Shown: positions 48,366 through 55,982 of the stretch, piece by piece
How the letters are laid out: every line of letters starts with the position of its first letter
How positions within the stretch are numbered: the stretch's first letter is position 1
IMG/VR virus record: IMGVR_UViG_3300045256_000058
Location: 82,348 to 146,347 of that record
Length of the DNA stretch: 64,000 nucleotides
Source: a virus
Direction: 5' to 3' (one strand)
Notes under the pieces: model-generated
The model's input: the letters and a program-made list of their open reading frames with translations, nothing else
What the model was told of the DNA's origin: nothing
Databases searched by the model: none
Translations under genes and position numbers: made by a program

Positions 48366-49343
48366 ATGTTTGAAATTCCAGAAACATCGAATCTTCTTGA
48401 TACGCTGTATTACAATACTGCACAGGAACACTATTGGTCTACTCCTATTCCATATTCGGGACAGACTTTGGACTTATATAAACTGCTTCACTTAAGAGCA
48501 GATTTATGTAACTTTATTGTAAACGAAGCGTATAATATACTTCATCCTAAGTATCCAGATGTTCCATACGAAGTAATCCGAGTAGAAGTACTATGTACAA
48601 ATATTAATAAGTCGTTTCTAATTACGGCTATTGATGCGAAAGAGATACTTTTAAGTGGCATCATAGATACTGAGTTCATTTCTAAGACTGGTATCATTTC
48701 ACATGACGAATATCACAGTGTAATTAAAGATATTCTAAAGGGAATATTGGAGCGAGATAATCGTTATAATTCTCTAGTAAGCAGAGGACTAATAGATTAT
48801 TTTACTACCTATCATGATATTGCTGGTCATAGACTCGTAAGAGAACTAGCCCCAGATGATGTGATTGATGAGCTTTGTTTCACATCTAGAATGCAAAGAA
48901 ATCAACCCATGAATACGCACTTTATCTTCGGTAAGTTATTAGCTCCGTTATTCAGAGATTGTTGTCAAAAGAACTTTGACCGTAGAACTATCTTTGAAAC
49001 AATGGTATCTAAGCTAGTTCTTTATTTAGAAGGTAAGACATCGTTATGTGACGGGGATGGTAATTGTCATTTTCTAGGTTGCCAAGTAACACAATTAGAG
49101 GCAGACTACGCTACACGCTCACACGCGGGAGAGCCTACAGTTAGTCACTATGCTCCTGTGTTATATACACGGTACAGAGAGGACAATGTATATCAGGGTG
49201 ATTACTTAGATAAGTTTCTATTAAAAGCTGATTTGTATTCCTTTTTAGTAAGACTTAGCCAAAGAACACAACGGTCAATCTATCAAGACTCCTTCTATAT
49301 GAGAGACGAAGTAATTCAAACTGCATTTTCAAAGTTTGCGTAA
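48366..49343 (+). CDS. Hypothetical protein, largest unknown in the tRNA island
   Basis: 325 residues, not recognised. Mixed alpha/beta with SVIKDILKGILERDNRYN, a Cys/His patch (RDCCQKNF; LCDGDGNCHFLGCQV) that might bind metal, and RSHAGEPTVSHYAPVLYTR. A structured RNA follows. Function unknown. Confidence 0.7.
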   Translation: MFEIPETSNLLDTLYYNTAQEHYWSTPIPYSGQTLDLYKLLHLRADLCNFIVNEAYNILHPKYPDVPYEVIRVEVLCTNINKSFLITAIDAKEILLSGIIDTEFISKTGIISHDEYHSVIKDILKGILERDNRYNSLVSRGLIDYFTTYHDIAGHRLVRELAPDDVIDELCFTSRMQRNQPMNTHFIFGKLLAPLFRDCCQKNFDRRTIFETMVSKLVLYLEGKTSLCDGDGNCHFLGCQVTQLEADYATRSHAGEPTVSHYAPVLYTRYREDNVYQGDYLDKFLLKADLYSFLVRLSQRTQRSIYQDSFYMRDEVIQTAFSKFA

Positions 49344-49353
49344 AAGCAAATGA

Positions 49354-49500
49354 AACCTACTTTCACAGCTATGGGTGGAAACACATGATTGGTTGCTTGA
49401 AATCCACAGGTCACTTCAATGGTCAAAGAACGGTCAACGAGCATTAGGTTGAGGCGTAGTTGGTATTTTGTAAGGAACTGCAAAATATACGAAGTAGGTT
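49354..49500 (+). ncRNA. Closed-stem RNA of about 147 nt
   Basis: AACCTACTT (49354-49362) pairs with AAGTAGGTT (49492-49500). Inner hairpins include GTGGA/TCCAC near 49376-49420 and TATTTTG/CAAAATA (49464-49487). It ends 5 nt before tRNA-Asp. No coding frame. Another member of the stem-closed RNAs of this island. Confidence 0.55.
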
Positions 49501-49505
49501 GTCAT

Positions 49506-49576
49506 CGGGCATTGGTGAATGGGTATCACATCTACCTGTCTAGTAGAATTAACGAGTTCGAGTCTCGTATGCCTGG
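49506..49576 (+). tRNA. tRNA-Asp (anticodon GTC)
   Basis: Acceptor CGGGCAT/ATGCCTG, D-arm GTG/CAC, anticodon arm TCTAC-CTGTCTA-GTAGA, T-arm ACGAG-TTCGAGT-CTCGT. Reads GAC/GAU. Confidence 0.9.
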
Positions 49577-49598
49577 TATTTAGTTTAGGAGTATGTTT

Positions 49599-49850
49599 AT
49601 GTTACTAGCTCAAATTGTTTTTCAACCATCTTGTACTGCTGCTACTTATGCAGTTCGTATTCCTGGTAGCGGCTTGACATTCGATAAAAAATATACTACA
49701 GTAGAAAGATGCTCCTTCGATACCTCAATGGGTGCTACTGAAGGGTATCAAATTAAATTCACATCTAAGGCTAGTTTGAATAAAGCTTATGCAGAATTAG
49801 CAAAGATGTACAAAAACATCATGCGGGTAGAGAATAGAGTTTCACGATAG
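49599..49850 (+). CDS. Hypothetical small protein
   Basis: 83 residues from ATG 49599 (GGAG 7 nt upstream; ATG 49593 also in frame). A hydrophobic start MLLAQIVFQPSCTAATYAV and a basic helical end. The last 28 nt overlap a tRNA-like sequence. Function unknown. Confidence 0.6.
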   Translation: MLLAQIVFQPSCTAATYAVRIPGSGLTFDKKYTTVERCSFDTSMGATEGYQIKFTSKASLNKAYAELAKMYKNIMRVENRVSR

Positions 49851-49926
49851 GAAAATCTTAGTATTCTAGACTATGCGAACATGAGTACTATGTTGCATGA
49901 AGTAGGTGCAAGTTCTACCACCCGCT
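49823..49926 (+). tRNA. tRNA-like gene overlapping a coding region
   Basis: GCGGGTA pairs with CACCCGC (6 of 7) and T-arm GTAGG-TGCAAGT-TCTAC has the same TGCAAGT loop as other odd RNAs here. The middle is about 72 nt with a 9-bp hairpin (ATGC-AACAT/ATGTT-GCAT, loop GAGTACT) and no clear anticodon arm. Pseudo-tRNA or tRNA mimic. Confidence 0.4.
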
Positions 49927-49931
49927 CTCTT

Positions 49932-50002
49932 CGGGATATAGTAGATGGGTATAACTGGAAGTTTGGGACTTCCAAAACTGGGTTCGAGTCCTAGTATCCC
50001 GA
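49932..50002 (+). tRNA. tRNA-Pro (anticodon TGG)
   Basis: Acceptor CGGGATA/TATCCCG, anticodon arm GGAAG-TTTGGGA-CTTCC, T-arm CTGGG-TTCGAGT-CCTAG. Reads CCA/CCN. Confidence 0.9.
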
Positions 50003-50003
50003 T

Positions 50004-50159
50004 ATGAAAAAGAAAACGTTACTTGTAAAAGAATCTAATGCAGTCGAAATAATCGAAGCATTTAGAAAATATCCAGAGTATGAAGTCGTTGTTGTAAAAG
50101 ATAACGACTTTTCTTTAGCTCTAAAAATATTATTACAACAGAGGTCAAATGTAAAATGA
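50004..50159 (+). CDS. 51-residue basic protein
   Basis: ATG 50004, 1 nt after tRNA-Pro: MKKKTLLVKESNAVEIIEAF onward, one beta-alpha unit. It overlaps the deaminase gene by 4 nt. Function unknown. Confidence 0.5.
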   Translation: MKKKTLLVKESNAVEIIEAFRKYPEYEVVVVKDNDFSLALKILLQQRSNVK

Positions 50160-50944
50160 AACTTGTTACTGGCGGAGGCATGGATGTTATGCACGATGCC
50201 CATAGAGTATTTTTCGCTCGAATAATAGATGCCGCGATTAATGAGTATCAAATAGATAGTATTATCTATATGCTTAAAACTAACGAGCATTTAGTGAAGA
50301 CTAGAAACTCTTATCGTCCTTATTTTGATTATGCTTGGAGATACAGAGATACAGCCAGATTTATTCATTCTAACTACCCTAAGCTTCGTTTCGATATTCT
50401 TCCTTATAATTCTGTATTAGATACTATCTCGGTATTGAATTCTGAAAGTGTAATCGGAGCATCTGAATATTACACAGGATTAGATAGTACAGGATTACCT
50501 ATTATTAGAATACCTGAGATTGGTGGTCATCATAGTTCAGATATTCTAAGCGCATTGAATGCAGCTTCCGCACAATCTCCATGTCACTATGTAAATATCG
50601 GAGCAGTCTTACTTCGGGCAGGAAATATAGTAGCAACTGGATTTAATAATAACGATTGTGATTCATGTCCGAAAACAATTGAATGGAAAGAAAGCGGAAA
50701 GCCTAACTACAATGATATTCAATATAAGAATGCGTGCAATGCTATTCATGCAGAGGATATGGTATTGGAAAACTCTTTACCTGGAGATGATTTGATTCTT
50801 ACTCATTCACCTTGTAGTAAATGTGCAAATTTAATTATTGAGAAACAAATTAGAAGAGTAGTTTATCTGAATGAGTATGTTTCTACAAAAGGTATTGATG
50901 TTCTAAAAAACGCAGGTATTCAAGTTAGAAAAGCGGGATTATAA
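50156..50944 (+). CDS. Cytidylyltransferase-like / deoxycytidylate-type deaminase fusion
   Basis: 262 residues. The first 130 begin TGGGMDVMHDAHRVFFARI, the G-x-F/M-D-x-x-H-x-x-H nucleotide-binding pattern of HIGH-superfamily nucleotidyltransferases. The second half is a zinc deaminase: NAIHAEDMVL (HAE) and THSPCSKCANLII (PCxxC), with a GNIVATGFNNND loop typical of dCMP deaminases. The deaminase would make dUMP for thymidylate synthesis. The front domain may bind or activate nucleotides. The fusion is unusual. Confidence 0.8.
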   Translation: MKLVTGGGMDVMHDAHRVFFARIIDAAINEYQIDSIIYMLKTNEHLVKTRNSYRPYFDYAWRYRDTARFIHSNYPKLRFDILPYNSVLDTISVLNSESVIGASEYYTGLDSTGLPIIRIPEIGGHHSSDILSALNAASAQSPCHYVNIGAVLLRAGNIVATGFNNNDCDSCPKTIEWKESGKPNYNDIQYKNACNAIHAEDMVLENSLPGDDLILTHSPCSKCANLIIEKQIRRVVYLNEYVSTKGIDVLKNAGIQVRKAGL

Positions 50945-50946
50945 AA

Positions 50947-51468
50947 ATGGAAAATGATATTGTTCAATTACTACATGGAGATACGCTAGTAGATAAAGCT
51001 GACAATTTAAGAATTACTGCTCGACAGCATGGTGATAGCAACCTGTCAGCATTAATGTCTCTACTTGTTTCTGATGCTAGAAAACTAGCTAAGGATGCTA
51101 TTGTCGAAGTAACTGATTCTCACATTACACAAGCTGCGAAGTCTCTTGTTAAGAAAAATAATGAAGCACTTAATATCGTAGCTAACAAAGTTGATTCAGA
51201 AGCAAAACAGCAATACAGTAATCAACTATTACGTGAGAATTTAATTCTACATAATTTTATTCCTCAAGCTCTAAGTGACGATGTAGTAGAAGATATTATC
51301 CGTACTGAACTTAAATTTGATATGACGACTGCGGGATTATCTATAGGTAAGATAAAAGGTACGGTAATTAAAGCTCTGAAAGACTATGTAAACACACATA
51401 GTCTAAATATTGACTTTAGTAAAGTTCCTGCGCTAGTTGACAAAGTTATCTCTTCTTATGTAGAATAG
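50947..51468 (+). CDS. Hypothetical helical protein
   Basis: 173 residues, entirely helical and acidic: RKLAKDAIVEVTDSHITQAA, then LVDKVISSYVE at the end. Starts 2 nt after the deaminase stop. Function unknown. Confidence 0.65.
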   Translation: MENDIVQLLHGDTLVDKADNLRITARQHGDSNLSALMSLLVSDARKLAKDAIVEVTDSHITQAAKSLVKKNNEALNIVANKVDSEAKQQYSNQLLRENLILHNFIPQALSDDVVEDIIRTELKFDMTTAGLSIGKIKGTVIKALKDYVNTHSLNIDFSKVPALVDKVISSYVE

Positions 51469-51474
51469 AGTAAG

Positions 51475-51765
51475 ATGATAGACCTTATATCAAAGATATT
51501 CGATAAGCATACTTGGTTCAATTTACTTGTAATCTTGATAATGCTTCTGTCAGTAGTTAGCGGTTTGGTGATACTTACTTACTATTTCCCCGTATCTTTC
51601 CAGTTACAAACTAATGTTATTAGAGATGAGACATACGAAACTCACTATAAGACATATAGAACATGGAGTACGATTGAAAAACAAAATGGGGCTATTGTTC
51701 ATCTTAGTATCACTAACAAAGTAACTGTAAAAAGAGATAACCTTGTAGAAAAACCAGTGACGTAA
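51475..51765 (+). CDS. Single-TM protein next to the pilin
   Basis: 96 residues. A hydrophobic helix FNLLVILIMLLSVVSGLVIL (about 16-35) then an extracytoplasmic beta-rich part. Placed 1 nt before the pilin gene, so it may assist pilin export or assembly. Function inferred only from context. Confidence 0.6.
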   Translation: MIDLISKIFDKHTWFNLLVILIMLLSVVSGLVILTYYFPVSFQLQTNVIRDETYETHYKTYRTWSTIEKQNGAIVHLSITNKVTVKRDNLVEKPVT

Positions 51766-51766
51766 T

Positions 51767-52201
51767 ATGAAAGGCTATACATTAGTGGAACTCTTAGTTG
51801 TCATTTTTATAATTGGCATACTAACTGCTATAGCCCTTCCAAGTTTCGTCAGTACGTCTTTTCGAGCAAAGGAAACTCAGGGTAGGTTATTCATATCTCA
51901 GATAAATCGTAGGCAACAAACTTACTTTACTGAGCATGGAGTATTCGCAAATAACCTTGAAGATTTAGGTATTGTGAATGAAAAACCTACCTTTTACAGT
52001 TTCTTTTTTAAGTCAAAAACAGGATATACAAAAGATGTCCAAGTAGATGCTACTCAGAATTTTTCTAATCCAAATATGAGAGATTTTAGAGGGTGTGCAT
52101 ACTATGTGCAAAGTACAGACCTTAGTAAAGCTCCCGATGTAGTTACTACTGAATTTTATGAATACTTTCCAAGTAATTCAATTCCTGTGACTTGTCCATA
52201 A
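51767..52201 (+). CDS. Type IV pilin-like protein (cyanobacterial G/H type)
   Basis: 144 residues. A three-residue leader MKG is followed by YTLVELLVVIFIIGILTAIA, the class III signal of type IV pilins (Gly -1, Glu +5). SQINRRQQTYFTEHGVFAN and LEDLGI follow, matching the type IV pilin-like G and H family of cyanobacteria. It would be cut and methylated by the host prepilin peptidase and enter the host pilus. Two Cys lie near the C-terminus. A pilin on a phage is unusual; it may alter host motility, adsorption or superinfection. Confidence 0.85.
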   Translation: MKGYTLVELLVVIFIIGILTAIALPSFVSTSFRAKETQGRLFISQINRRQQTYFTEHGVFANNLEDLGIVNEKPTFYSFFFKSKTGYTKDVQVDATQNFSNPNMRDFRGCAYYVQSTDLSKAPDVVTTEFYEYFPSNSIPVTCP

Positions 52202-52204
52202 TGA

Positions 52205-52277
52205 TGCTAGGTAGCGCAAAGGCAGACGCGGCAAGCTGTTAACTTGTAGTATGTAGGTTCGACCCCTATCCTAGCAG
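52205..52277 (+). tRNA. tRNA-Asn (anticodon GTT)
   Basis: Acceptor TGCTAGG/CCTAGCA, D-arm GCG/CGC, anticodon arm GCAAG-CTGTTAA-CTTGT, T-arm GTAGG-TTCGACC-CCTAT. Reads AAC/AAU. Confidence 0.9.
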
Positions 52278-52295
52278 TTGATTTGAGAGTTAGAG

Positions 52296-52925
52296 ATGAT
52301 ACGAGAGTTTTTAAGACATTTATCTTATAAGGTAAAGCAAATATTTACGTCTCCAATAGTTCTTCTGTATTTACTTACGAATAGAAAAGAGACTATAGAT
52401 GCTGACTTAAAAAGATGGAAGTTTGTTAGAAATATGGGTGAAAAAACAAATCGAGGTCTTTTAGTTGTTTTATTTATGGGCAATAAAGAATATCGTAATT
52501 TGTTTTATCATCGAGTTCAGAGAGGGAATACTTTAGCTTGGATACTACTTCCAGTCTTTAAGTTTTTCTATCCACCTGAACCTACTCTAAAACTTTATGC
52601 TGACAATATCGGTGATGGATTGTATATTCAACATGGTATTGCCACTATTGTAAGAGCCGAAAAAATTGGAAAAAACTGCCACATTGGACAGCAAGTAACA
52701 ATAGGTTCAAACTATGGTTTACTTCCTACTATTAAAGACCATGTGTATATTTATGCAGGTTCAATTGTAGTTGGAGATATTGTTCTTGAAGATAATGTAA
52801 AGATAGGTGCTAATTCAGTTGTCATAAGAGATTGTGAAGCTAATAACACTTATGTAGGTAGTCCCGCTGAGAAAGTAGTTAGAAAAAGAGAGAAGTTATC
52901 TGATACTAACTATGTAACAGCTTAA
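52296..52925 (+). CDS. Serine acetyltransferase-like left-handed beta-helix acyltransferase
   Basis: 209 residues. N-terminal helices (about 1-100), then hexapeptide repeats: IGDGLYIQHGIATIV, IGKNCHIGQQVTIGS, IYAGSIVVGDIVL, VKIGANSVVI, and the family ending VGSPAEKV. The catalytic His sits in YIQHG. Relatives acetylate serine or sugars on polysaccharides; a hydrophobic LAWILLPVFKFFY suggests membrane contact. It could modify the host envelope. Confidence 0.8.
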   Translation: MIREFLRHLSYKVKQIFTSPIVLLYLLTNRKETIDADLKRWKFVRNMGEKTNRGLLVVLFMGNKEYRNLFYHRVQRGNTLAWILLPVFKFFYPPEPTLKLYADNIGDGLYIQHGIATIVRAEKIGKNCHIGQQVTIGSNYGLLPTIKDHVYIYAGSIVVGDIVLEDNVKIGANSVVIRDCEANNTYVGSPAEKVVRKREKLSDTNYVTA

Positions 52926-53479
52926 GTAATCTCAACCGAGAGGAGTGAGTTCTTTCCGCAAAGATAATAGTTCTACTCACTTAAATAAATTAGATATTGG
53001 TTAGCCATACCTTTATCGTAAAGAACTATATGCCGCTTTTTAACTGTTTATGAAGTTTAGCGAATCCTTGTGCGTAACAAGATAAAAGAAAAACTTCTGA
53101 TTGACGACTTCTTTGGTTAGGTTTATTATCGTCTTAAAATAAATATAGAACCTTTCGGCAGAAAGAAGGGTCTTTTAGACTCATAGCAACTGCCCAAACA
53201 AATGCTTTAAGTCACTGTTCAGTGTGACTCTAAATATAAGATACTGAACAACTAGGTGGTGCTTTACAGAGTTTTGGCACTTTGAAGACGATACCCAGAC
53301 ACTCGCCCTTGACGCGAGACACGGAGTACGGTATCATTCATGCGGCGGAGACACAATTCTGGTGCGATGTGGTATGGTAGTCCAGTCTATGACGTAAGTG
53401 GCGTAATTCCTAATTCCCCTCTATAGCCAGTGGAAACGTACTTATATTGAATAGAGTCTTTAATCAAAACTCTACTTAA
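52926..53479 (+). ncRNA. Candidate structured RNA of about 550 nt upstream of tRNA-Gln
   Basis: No coding frame. GTGAG/CTCAC closes about 36 nt near 52947-52982, CTTGT/ACAAG lies near 53067, GTTCAGT/ACTGAAC spans about 53217-53250, and GATACC/GGTATC (about 53289-53335) encloses CTCGC/GCGAG. The density of nested hairpins and the abutting tRNA suggest a large structured RNA or spacer; I cannot assign a known class. Confidence 0.5.
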
Positions 53480-53551
53480 TGAGGAGAAGACAAATGGCAA
53501 GTCGGCTGGCTTTGAACCAGTATATAGTGGGTTCGATTCCTACCTCCTCAG
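53480..53551 (+). tRNA. tRNA-Gln (anticodon TTG)
   Basis: Acceptor TGAGGAG/CTCCTCA, D-arm GAC/GTC, anticodon arm GCTGG-CTTTGAA-CCAGT, T-arm GTGGG-TTCGATT-CCTAC. Reads CAA and is near-cognate to UAG. Confidence 0.9.
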
Positions 53552-53584
53552 TTTATTTTTAGAGTATTTTCGGAGGTTCTCATT

Positions 53585-53836
53585 ATGGTTTACAGAATAC
53601 CTAATTTAGGTAGTTTATTTTTAGGAAGAGATGGTACATTTCTTTTTTCAATGGGTATTCCTTTCACTAAGGGTACTTATGCCATTGAAATAACAAGTTA
53701 TCCGGGTTTTTCTGGTCAGACAAATGGAATGTTCGAGCTTGAAGTATATACTCCGAATCGTGTTTATGATTTGGATATGTTCGTAGACTCCAATACAAAC
53801 AAACCTAAAATTGAATTTAATAGTTGGGAAAAATAA
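53585..53836 (+). CDS. Hypothetical beta-rich protein
   Basis: 83 residues, CGGAGG upstream. Gly/Phe-rich strands (LGSLFLGRDGTFLFSMG). Function unknown. Confidence 0.6.
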   Translation: MVYRIPNLGSLFLGRDGTFLFSMGIPFTKGTYAIEITSYPGFSGQTNGMFELEVYTPNRVYDLDMFVDSNTNKPKIEFNSWEK

Positions 53837-53838
53837 TT

Positions 53839-53985
53839 ATGAATACTAATGAATTGGTAGAAAATGCGTCCCGTAAAGTTCGAGCAGGAACTACAAAGGT
53901 TATGAATTATCTTGAACGTCAGGAATGGATTAAGAAGAATTTTCCTGGTATGTTTAAGAATGTTGACGAATCTTCAAACAATTAG
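53839..53985 (+). CDS. 48-residue basic/acidic protein
   Basis: ATG 53839, 2 nt after the previous stop: ELVENASRKVRAGTTKVMNY onward. Its end overlaps the antisense HNH-like gene. Function unknown. Confidence 0.5.
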   Translation: MNTNELVENASRKVRAGTTKVMNYLERQEWIKKNFPGMFKNVDESSNN

Positions 53986-54337
53986 AGCAAACAACATCAC
54001 ACTTGCTCATTTCAAATAGAATACTTTTTCTTCCTCTACCACTCGAAGCTGATATATCAAAGGACTTAAAATTCCCTTCTTTATAATCGAAATCCATTAC
54101 ATAAGAAGGGAACCTTTGATTACAGTCAGCACAAGGTCTATTTTTGTAGCTAGAAATAATATTCTCTAGATACCTCTTGTAATACTTGTTTCTATCCTTA
54201 TACTCTTGCTGATGAGTAGCATAATGAGTAGAAAGAATACTCTTTTGACAGTTTCTACAATAAGACTGTAAAGACTTACCTCTTTTATTAAATTCTGATT
54301 CTTCTAGCTCTTTATGGCATCTAGTGCATATCTTCAT
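53954..54337 (-). CDS. HNH endonuclease-like zinc protein, probably degenerate
   Basis: 127 residues on the minus strand amid plus-strand genes. An N-terminal zinc knuckle (CTRCHKEL ... YCRNCQ), then PCADCNQRFPSYVMDFDY and KCDVVCSNCLKIRQ follow the layout of phage HNH proteins. The usual D-F-D-H has become DFDY and the usual N-C-H has become NCL, so two catalytic or metal His appear lost. Likely a decayed mobile endonuclease or one kept as a DNA binder. Confidence 0.7.
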   Translation of the reverse strand: MKICTRCHKELEESEFNKRGKSLQSYCRNCQKSILSTHYATHQQEYKDRNKYYKRYLENIISSYKNRPCADCNQRFPSYVMDFDYKEGNFKSFDISASSGRGRKSILFEMSKCDVVCSNCLKIRQHS

Positions 54338-54424
54338 GTTTTGAATCCTAATTAATAATTCTAAACATAATTATACTCTCTTTGAGTGTTAGTATAAGAA
54401 TAGTTAAAGATATAAGAGGTTTTT

Positions 54425-54703
54425 ATGTATATTAAGTCTTTACACACACGTTTTTATTACACATCCCGTTTCCAAGTGGTAGACACTGATGAAATTAAAG
54501 ATGTAATGGAACATGGTCAACCCCACTACTCTATTGATTCTTTCGATAAGCCAGTAGTTACAGGTAAGATTTACTTCATGGGTCTGACTGAGCAAGTAAC
54601 TGAAAATGATGGACAGATTGTTAGAACAGCTCATGTTCTCAGCGCACCAATTGACCACATTGACACTTACATTGAATACGGTTCCGATTACTACAATAGA
54701 TAG
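54425..54703 (+). CDS. Hypothetical beta-rich protein
   Basis: 92 residues, AGAGG upstream. Contains SIDSFDKPVVTGKIYFMG and a Tyr-rich end. Function unknown. Confidence 0.6.
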   Translation: MYIKSLHTRFYYTSRFQVVDTDEIKDVMEHGQPHYSIDSFDKPVVTGKIYFMGLTEQVTENDGQIVRTAHVLSAPIDHIDTYIEYGSDYYNR

Positions 54704-54780
54704 GTTTTTTTGTTAGGCAAGTTGATGTTCCGTACTTGCTTTAAGTGCGGAATTTTTTATGAAAAACTTATTCGTTTTAT

Positions 54781-54865
54781 GGAAGATGTCCGGTTGGTCG
54801 AGGAAACTATCTTGAAAATAGCTGAGATGAAATATGCTTCGGGGGTTCGATTCCCTCATCTTCCG
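54781..54865 (+). tRNA. tRNA-Ser (anticodon TGA)
   Basis: Acceptor GGAAGAT/ATCTTCC, anticodon stem CTAT/ATAG with loop CTTGAAA, class II variable arm, T-arm GGGGG-TTCGATT-CCCTC. Reads UCA. Confidence 0.9.
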
Positions 54866-54880
54866 TTATAAGAGGTCATT

Positions 54881-55093
54881 ATGTTTACTACAGAAAAAAT
54901 AGAATCACTTTTGTTTTTCATTAAAAGTGTTGGAATTGTTTGGGGAATACTACTGCTTATTATTGCTGCTATTGCTGGTTTTATAGGTATTACCTTTTGG
55001 TTAATCGCTCTAAATAGTTGGCAAGGATGGTTAGGTTTTACATTATTCCTTAGTTTAATAGTTGCTATTTCTGTCGTTATTCAATATTCCTAA
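54881..55093 (+). CDS. Small membrane protein, two TM segments
   Basis: 70 residues, AGAGG upstream. Two hydrophobic helices (SVGIVWGILLLIIAAIAGF and LGFTLFLSLIVAISVVI). Holin-like by size and topology only. Next gene starts 1 nt later. Confidence 0.6.
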   Translation: MFTTEKIESLLFFIKSVGIVWGILLLIIAAIAGFIGITFWLIALNSWQGWLGFTLFLSLIVAISVVIQYS

Positions 55094-55094
55094 T

Positions 55095-55385
55095 ATGTCT
55101 AAAACTCTAACAATAGAATTTAATGATTACATTAGTAAGGCAGTATTTGAGGAATGGTTACGAGATATAAGTAATACTGAGCAACTTAATCATTACTTTG
55201 CTAGAATGTATTCTATGGGAAGTCCCATGCCTAGAGAAGGTGAAACAATAGTAACTGCTTTGCAACGACATGCTAGAGAAACTGCCAGTATAGTAAAGAC
55301 TATGACAGTATTAATTGGTAGAGAGAATAAAGATAAATACGGTGTAGAAGTACACTATGACCCTAAATTCCTAGACCAAGATTAA
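55095..55385 (+). CDS. Hypothetical helical protein
   Basis: 96 residues from ATG 55095. FNDYISKAVFEEWLRDISNT then a helical middle and a beta-like end. Function unknown. Confidence 0.6.
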   Translation: MSKTLTIEFNDYISKAVFEEWLRDISNTEQLNHYFARMYSMGSPMPREGETIVTALQRHARETASIVKTMTVLIGRENKDKYGVEVHYDPKFLDQD

Positions 55386-55390
55386 AATAT

Positions 55391-55461
55391 GCGCCGTAAT
55401 TCAAAAAGTGAGAAGTCCACCTGATTAGTGGAATTAGGAGGGGCAGTACCTTCACGGCGTA
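55391..55461 (+). tRNA. tRNA-Ile (anticodon GAT) with atypical elbow
   Basis: Acceptor GCGCCGT/ACGGCGT, D-arm TTC/GAA, anticodon arm TCCAC-CTGATTA-GTGGA, T-stem GGAGG/CCTTC. The T-loop is GGCAGTA and the D-loop AAAAAGTGA has no GG pair, matching the tRNA-Val variant. Reads AUC/AUU. Confidence 0.78.
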
Positions 55462-55490
55462 TCTAAAACTGAATATTATACGGAGGTTAA

Positions 55491-55982
55491 ATGGTGGTGG
55501 AAATGCCTATCACAAATTGGCGTGTATCTGTTAAAGCCCTAGTCAGATACAATGGCAAGTACTTAGCATTTAAGACTATGGCTAAGTATATGAAGGTTCC
55601 TGATTTACCTGGAGGAGGATTAGAAATAAACGAGTCACCTTTTGAGGGTATAAAAAGAGAAATTAAAGAAGAGACTAATTTAGATATTGATACTTTAGAA
55701 TATATTGGTAATTTTCCTTTTATACAGCTTTCTGGTATCATAAATGTCGCAATGTTATTTGTAACTGAGATAGATGATATTTCTGAAATAAAACTAGAGC
55801 CGCATATTTCAGATGTTGAGTGGCTAACATTAGAAGAAATGATGCGACAACTTCCTATTCTAGCTGCTGCTCAATCTATCATTACTAATTCAGCTTGTAA
55901 ATCTAATGGAGCTTGTTATGGAAAGATGCGAAATATGCAAAAGAAGCGTGTGGGAGACGTGCCTATTCCGAGCAAATCCTAA
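55491..55982 (+). CDS. Nudix hydrolase
   Basis: 163 residues, CGGAGG upstream. The Nudix box is complete: GGGLEINESPFEGIKREIKE then ETNL, with the G-x5-E-x7-REU-x-EE-x-G/N pattern. It would hydrolyse a nucleoside diphosphate linked to another moiety, such as dNTPs, ADP-ribose, NAD or RNA caps. The C-terminus adds a Cys/Lys-rich tail. Substrate unknown; the macro domain protein upstream makes ADP-ribose metabolites attractive. Confidence 0.88.
   Translation: MVVEMPITNWRVSVKALVRYNGKYLAFKTMAKYMKVPDLPGGGLEINESPFEGIKREIKEETNLDIDTLEYIGNFPFIQLSGIINVAMLFVTEIDDISEIKLEPHISDVEWLTLEEMMRQLPILAAAQSIITNSACKSNGACYGKMRNMQKKRVGDVPIPSKS

Noticed and set aside
48265-48495. 76-codon frame starting in a tRNA-like region
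   Set aside because: It crosses the tRNA-like gene and overlaps the start of the well-supported 325-residue gene in another frame.
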